Below, one piece after another: positions 62,112 to 64,000 of a stretch of 64,000 nucleotides of DNA (positions are counted from its first letter, which is position 1; each line of letters opens with the position of its first letter). The translations under genes and the position numbers were made by a program. This DNA comes from Streptomyces anulatus (lineage in GTDB: Bacteria > Actinomycetota > Actinomycetes > Streptomycetales > Streptomycetaceae): positions 248,001 through 312,000 of the forward strand of contig NZ_BMVK01000004.1 in the NCBI RefSeq assembly GCF_014650675.1, in the 5' to 3' direction. Below the pieces are notes generated by a model. It did no database searches. It worked only from the letters and a program-made list of their open reading frames with translations, and was not told the DNA's origin.

Positions 62112-62804
62112 ATGACGACCTCCCCCACCCCCGCCCACGAGACCCCCGCCGACGAAGCCGAGGGCCGGGCGATCCAGGACCGGCTGCGCGGCCGGGTGAT
62201 CCTGGACGAGGCGGGACCGGAGCCCGGAACCGGGCTGGTCACCGGGGTGGACGTGGCCTACGACGACGTGAAGGACGTCGTCGTCGCGGCGGCCGTGGTG
62301 CTGGACGCCGTGACCCTGGAGACGGTCGACGAGGCCACCGCCGTCGGCCGGATCACCTTCCCGTACGTCCCCGGGCTGCTGGCCTTCCGGGAGATCCCGA
62401 CGGCGCTGGAGGCCCTGGAGGGGCTGAGCGTCGACCCGGGCCTCGTCATCTGCGACGGCTACGGTCTGGCGCACCCGCGCCGCTTCGGACTCGCCAGCCA
62501 CCTGGGCGTGCTCACCGGGCTGCCGGTGATCGGCGTCGGCAAGAACCCGTTCACGTTCACGTACGAGGCCCCCGGCCCCCGGCGCGGCGACTTCTCCCCG
62601 CTGCTGGACGGCGACGAGGTGGTCGGCCGGGCGCTGCGCACCCAGGAGAACACCAACCCGGTGTTCGTCTCGGTGGGCCACCGCATCAGCCTCGACAACG
62701 CCTGCGCCCACACGCTCCGCCTCGCCGGCCGCTTCCGCCAGCCGGAGAGCACCCGCCGGGCGGACGCCCTGTGCCGGCAGACCCTGCGGGAAGCGACCGC
62801 CTGA
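62112..62804 (+). CDS. nfi: endonuclease V (deoxyinosine 3'-endonuclease)
   Basis: A 230-residue endonuclease V that nicks DNA (or RNA) one base 3' of inosine. Catalytic D47 is in VTGVDVAY, the wedge motif YVPGLLAFRE spans 85-94 and D115 lies in VICDGYGLAHPRRFG, followed by GVGKNPF and VSVGHRISLDNA. Length is normal. No ribosome site; TAAGCT ends seven bases before ATG, suggesting a leaderless transcript. Confidence 0.94.
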   Translation: MTTSPTPAHETPADEAEGRAIQDRLRGRVILDEAGPEPGTGLVTGVDVAYDDVKDVVVAAAVVLDAVTLETVDEATAVGRITFPYVPGLLAFREIPTALEALEGLSVDPGLVICDGYGLAHPRRFGLASHLGVLTGLPVIGVGKNPFTFTYEAPGPRRGDFSPLLDGDEVVGRALRTQENTNPVFVSVGHRISLDNACAHTLRLAGRFRQPESTRRADALCRQTLREATA

Positions 62805-62894
62805 CGCGCGCCCGGGACCCCGCCCGGGTACGCGAACAGCCGCCGCCCGCCGTGTGACGGTCCCGGGCGTGGAACAGTCCTGCAACTGAGTACG

Positions 62895-62919
62895 CGTACG
62901 GATGGCGTAGATCCGTACG
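62895..62919. promoter_or_regulatory. perfect 9-bp inverted repeat upstream of the 47-aa gene
   Basis: CGTACGGAT (62895-62903), 7-bp spacer, ATCCGTACG (62911-62919), ending 19 bp before the ATG. Either an operator over the promoter or a hairpin in a short leader. Confidence 0.6.
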
Positions 62920-62938
62920 GCTGGGCAGGCTGACACGT

Positions 62939-63082
62939 ATGAACGCCTCTCGTACAGCCGTCCGCACCGAGCCCTTCGACCCCGCTCAGCGCCGCATGGC
63001 CCTCGGCATGCTCCTCGGGAGCGCCGTCGGGCTCGTCTGGCTGGGCGCGATGCTCTACACGCTGGCCGGCTGGATCTTCTAG
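62939..63082 (+). CDS. 47-aa single-span membrane peptide
   Basis: ATG 62939 encodes MNASRTAVRTEPFDPAQRRM followed by a hydrophobic helix (ALGMLLGSAVGLVWLGAMLY) and TLAGWIF, then TAG. Length, positive charge before the helix and G/C third positions look genuine. The gene stands alone behind a strong inverted repeat. Function unknown. Confidence 0.65.
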   Translation: MNASRTAVRTEPFDPAQRRMALGMLLGSAVGLVWLGAMLYTLAGWIF

Positions 63083-63110
63083 ACGCGCCGGGTCCGCCCG
63101 GTGGCGTCGG

Positions 63111-64000
63111 CTACCGCACCGCCGCAACCCGGAACCGCAGCCCCGCCGCCGTCAGCCGCTCCAGGAGCGCGTCGCCCATGGCCACCGCCGTGGTGACCTG
63201 CCCGGAGGTCTCCGGCAGCTCGTCCAGGGCCAGGCACACCGCCGACTCGGCGAGGATCTTCGCCGTCTCGCCGTAGCCCGGGTCGCCCCCGGACACCTCG
63301 GTGAAGACGCGCCGCCCGCCGCCCTCGCCGACGAAGCGGATGGTGAACCAGCTCCGCCGGCGGCGGTCCTCGTCCGGCCCCTGCCCCGGCTCGTAACGGC
63401 CCATCAGCCACTCCCGGGCGCCCTCCACCTGCGCGGCGGCCACCAGCGCACCGATCGCCACCGGGGCGCCGAGGGCCATCGGCAGGGTCTTGACCGAGGC
63501 GAAGTGCCGGTAGCGGAAGTCGGGGCCGTACCGCTCCAGGGACCGCGCGGAGCGGCCGACGATCGTCGGGTCCACCGTCGGCAGCGGCAGCGCCCAGGTG
63601 CCGACGGACCCGCTGAAGTGCGGGGAGCCCGCCGGGGTGCGGACGCGCCGGCCCACCAGGCGCGGTTCGTGCAGCCGGCGCTCCCGGGCGGCGGCCAGCA
63701 TCTGCGGGCCCCGGCCCATCGCGGTCAGCGCCGAGGCGAACGTTCCGCCGGAGAACACCGCATCGGTACGGACGAAGCCGTCGACGGTCAGGGGGACATC
63801 CTCGGGCAGCTGCTTGACGGTGAAGTACGCCCCCAGGTCGTGGGGGACGGAGTCGAAGCCGCAGGCGTGCACGATGCGCGCCCCCGTCTCGCGGGCCCGG
63901 GCGTCGTGCTCCAGATACGTCCGGTCGATGAACTCCGCCTCGCCCGTGAGGTCCGCGTAGTCCGTCCCGGCCTCCGCGCACGCGGCGACGAGCTTCTCGC
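63111..64000 (-). CDS. saccharopine-dehydrogenase-like NAD(P)-binding enzyme (5' end beyond window)
   Basis: The last 296 residues of a protein whose start lies to the right of the window. 'YADLTGEAEFIDRTYLEHDA' and 'GARIVHACGFDSVPHDLGAY' are typical of the saccharopine-dehydrogenase-like family that includes mycobacterial trans-acting enoyl reductases and related membrane-associated reductases. The missing N-terminus should carry the Rossmann GxGxxG. Substrate unknown; several actinobacterial members act on lipids. Confidence 0.87.
   Translation of the reverse strand, partial: EKLVAACAEAGTDYADLTGEAEFIDRTYLEHDARARETGARIVHACGFDSVPHDLGAYFTVKQLPEDVPLTVDGFVRTDAVFSGGTFASALTAMGRGPQMLAAARERRLHEPRLVGRRVRTPAGSPHFSGSVGTWALPLPTVDPTIVGRSARSLERYGPDFRYRHFASVKTLPMALGAPVAIGALVAAAQVEGAREWLMGRYEPGQGPDEDRRRRSWFTIRFVGEGGGRRVFTEVSGGDPGYGETAKILAESAVCLALDELPETSGQVTTAVAMGDALLERLTAAGLRFRVAAVR

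Overview
The window is chromosomal DNA from a high-GC actinomycete, almost certainly Streptomyces or a close relative. The evidence is third-codon-position G/C saturation, a WhiB-like factor, an SsgA-like sporulation protein, a two-domain laccase, a DUF397-type tail, a complete actinobacterial mce operon, many start codons that look leaderless (TANNNT-type -10 boxes 6-8 nt before ATG), and a single leucine TTA codon noticed in the genes read. I found no rRNA, tRNA, CRISPR array, insertion sequence or prophage. All calls come from reading the sequence; no database was searched.

Layout. 1-7.0 kb: housekeeping and accessory genes (DUF397 tail, SAV2177-type methyltransferase, cupin, GlxA-type regulator, YchJ, GNAT acetyltransferase, DHA2 MFS exporter with a winged-helix-like tail, ATP-grasp enzyme, 58-aa protein). 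7.4-9.5 kb: an SCP2 / acyl-CoA dehydrogenase operon under a 34-bp near-perfect palindrome, then a small unknown gene. 9.7-29.6 kb: a lipid-uptake island. It has a CdaR/PucR-type regulator, three secreted proteins, then one long tightly coupled operon: Mce ATPase, two YrbE permeases, MceA-F, four Mce-associated membrane proteins and a secreted lytic transglycosylase carrying the TTA codon. 29.5-32.8 kb: NHEJ-type genes (LigC-like ligase divergent from a LigD-type polymerase) and a YhgE/DUF3533-like membrane protein. 32.8-38.9 kb: a secreted oxidative sugar/copper locus (ThuA-sugar dehydrogenase fusion, cupredoxin-Ig-DUF1080 fusion, divergent two-domain laccase). 38.9-41.1 kb: SNF2 helicase.

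41.3-48.4 kb: an organosulfur locus. An IclR regulator is divergent from a 36-aa leader peptide ending in Ser-Ser-Ala-Thr-Cys-Arg. A six-copy 8-bp tandem repeat follows, then a DszB-desulfinase-like protein, SsuA-like lipoprotein, permease, ATPase, a second signal-less SsuA-like protein and an SsuD-like flavin monooxygenase. 48.7-54.4 kb: VOC protein, WhiB-like factor, an 1127-aa HEAT-like protein and an acyl-ACP desaturase with its own operator. 54.5-59.3 kb: UvrA-like and ABC-F ATPases (the latter behind a candidate leaderless 14-codon uORF) and an SsgA-like protein. 59.5-64 kb: secreted BNR-type propeller, alpha/beta hydrolase, YciI protein, endonuclease V, a 47-aa membrane peptide and a saccharopine-dehydrogenase-like gene cut by the window edge.

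How the genes fit together. The 7-29 kb stretch reads as lipid handling: a TTAC-N6-GTAA motif recurs at the SCP2/ACAD promoter and beside the regulator gene, and the mce operon has secreted companions upstream and a wall-cutting enzyme at its end. The 42-48 kb stretch reads as cysteine-responsive scavenging of sulfonates or aromatic sulfinates. These two loci are the best places to look for undescribed biology.
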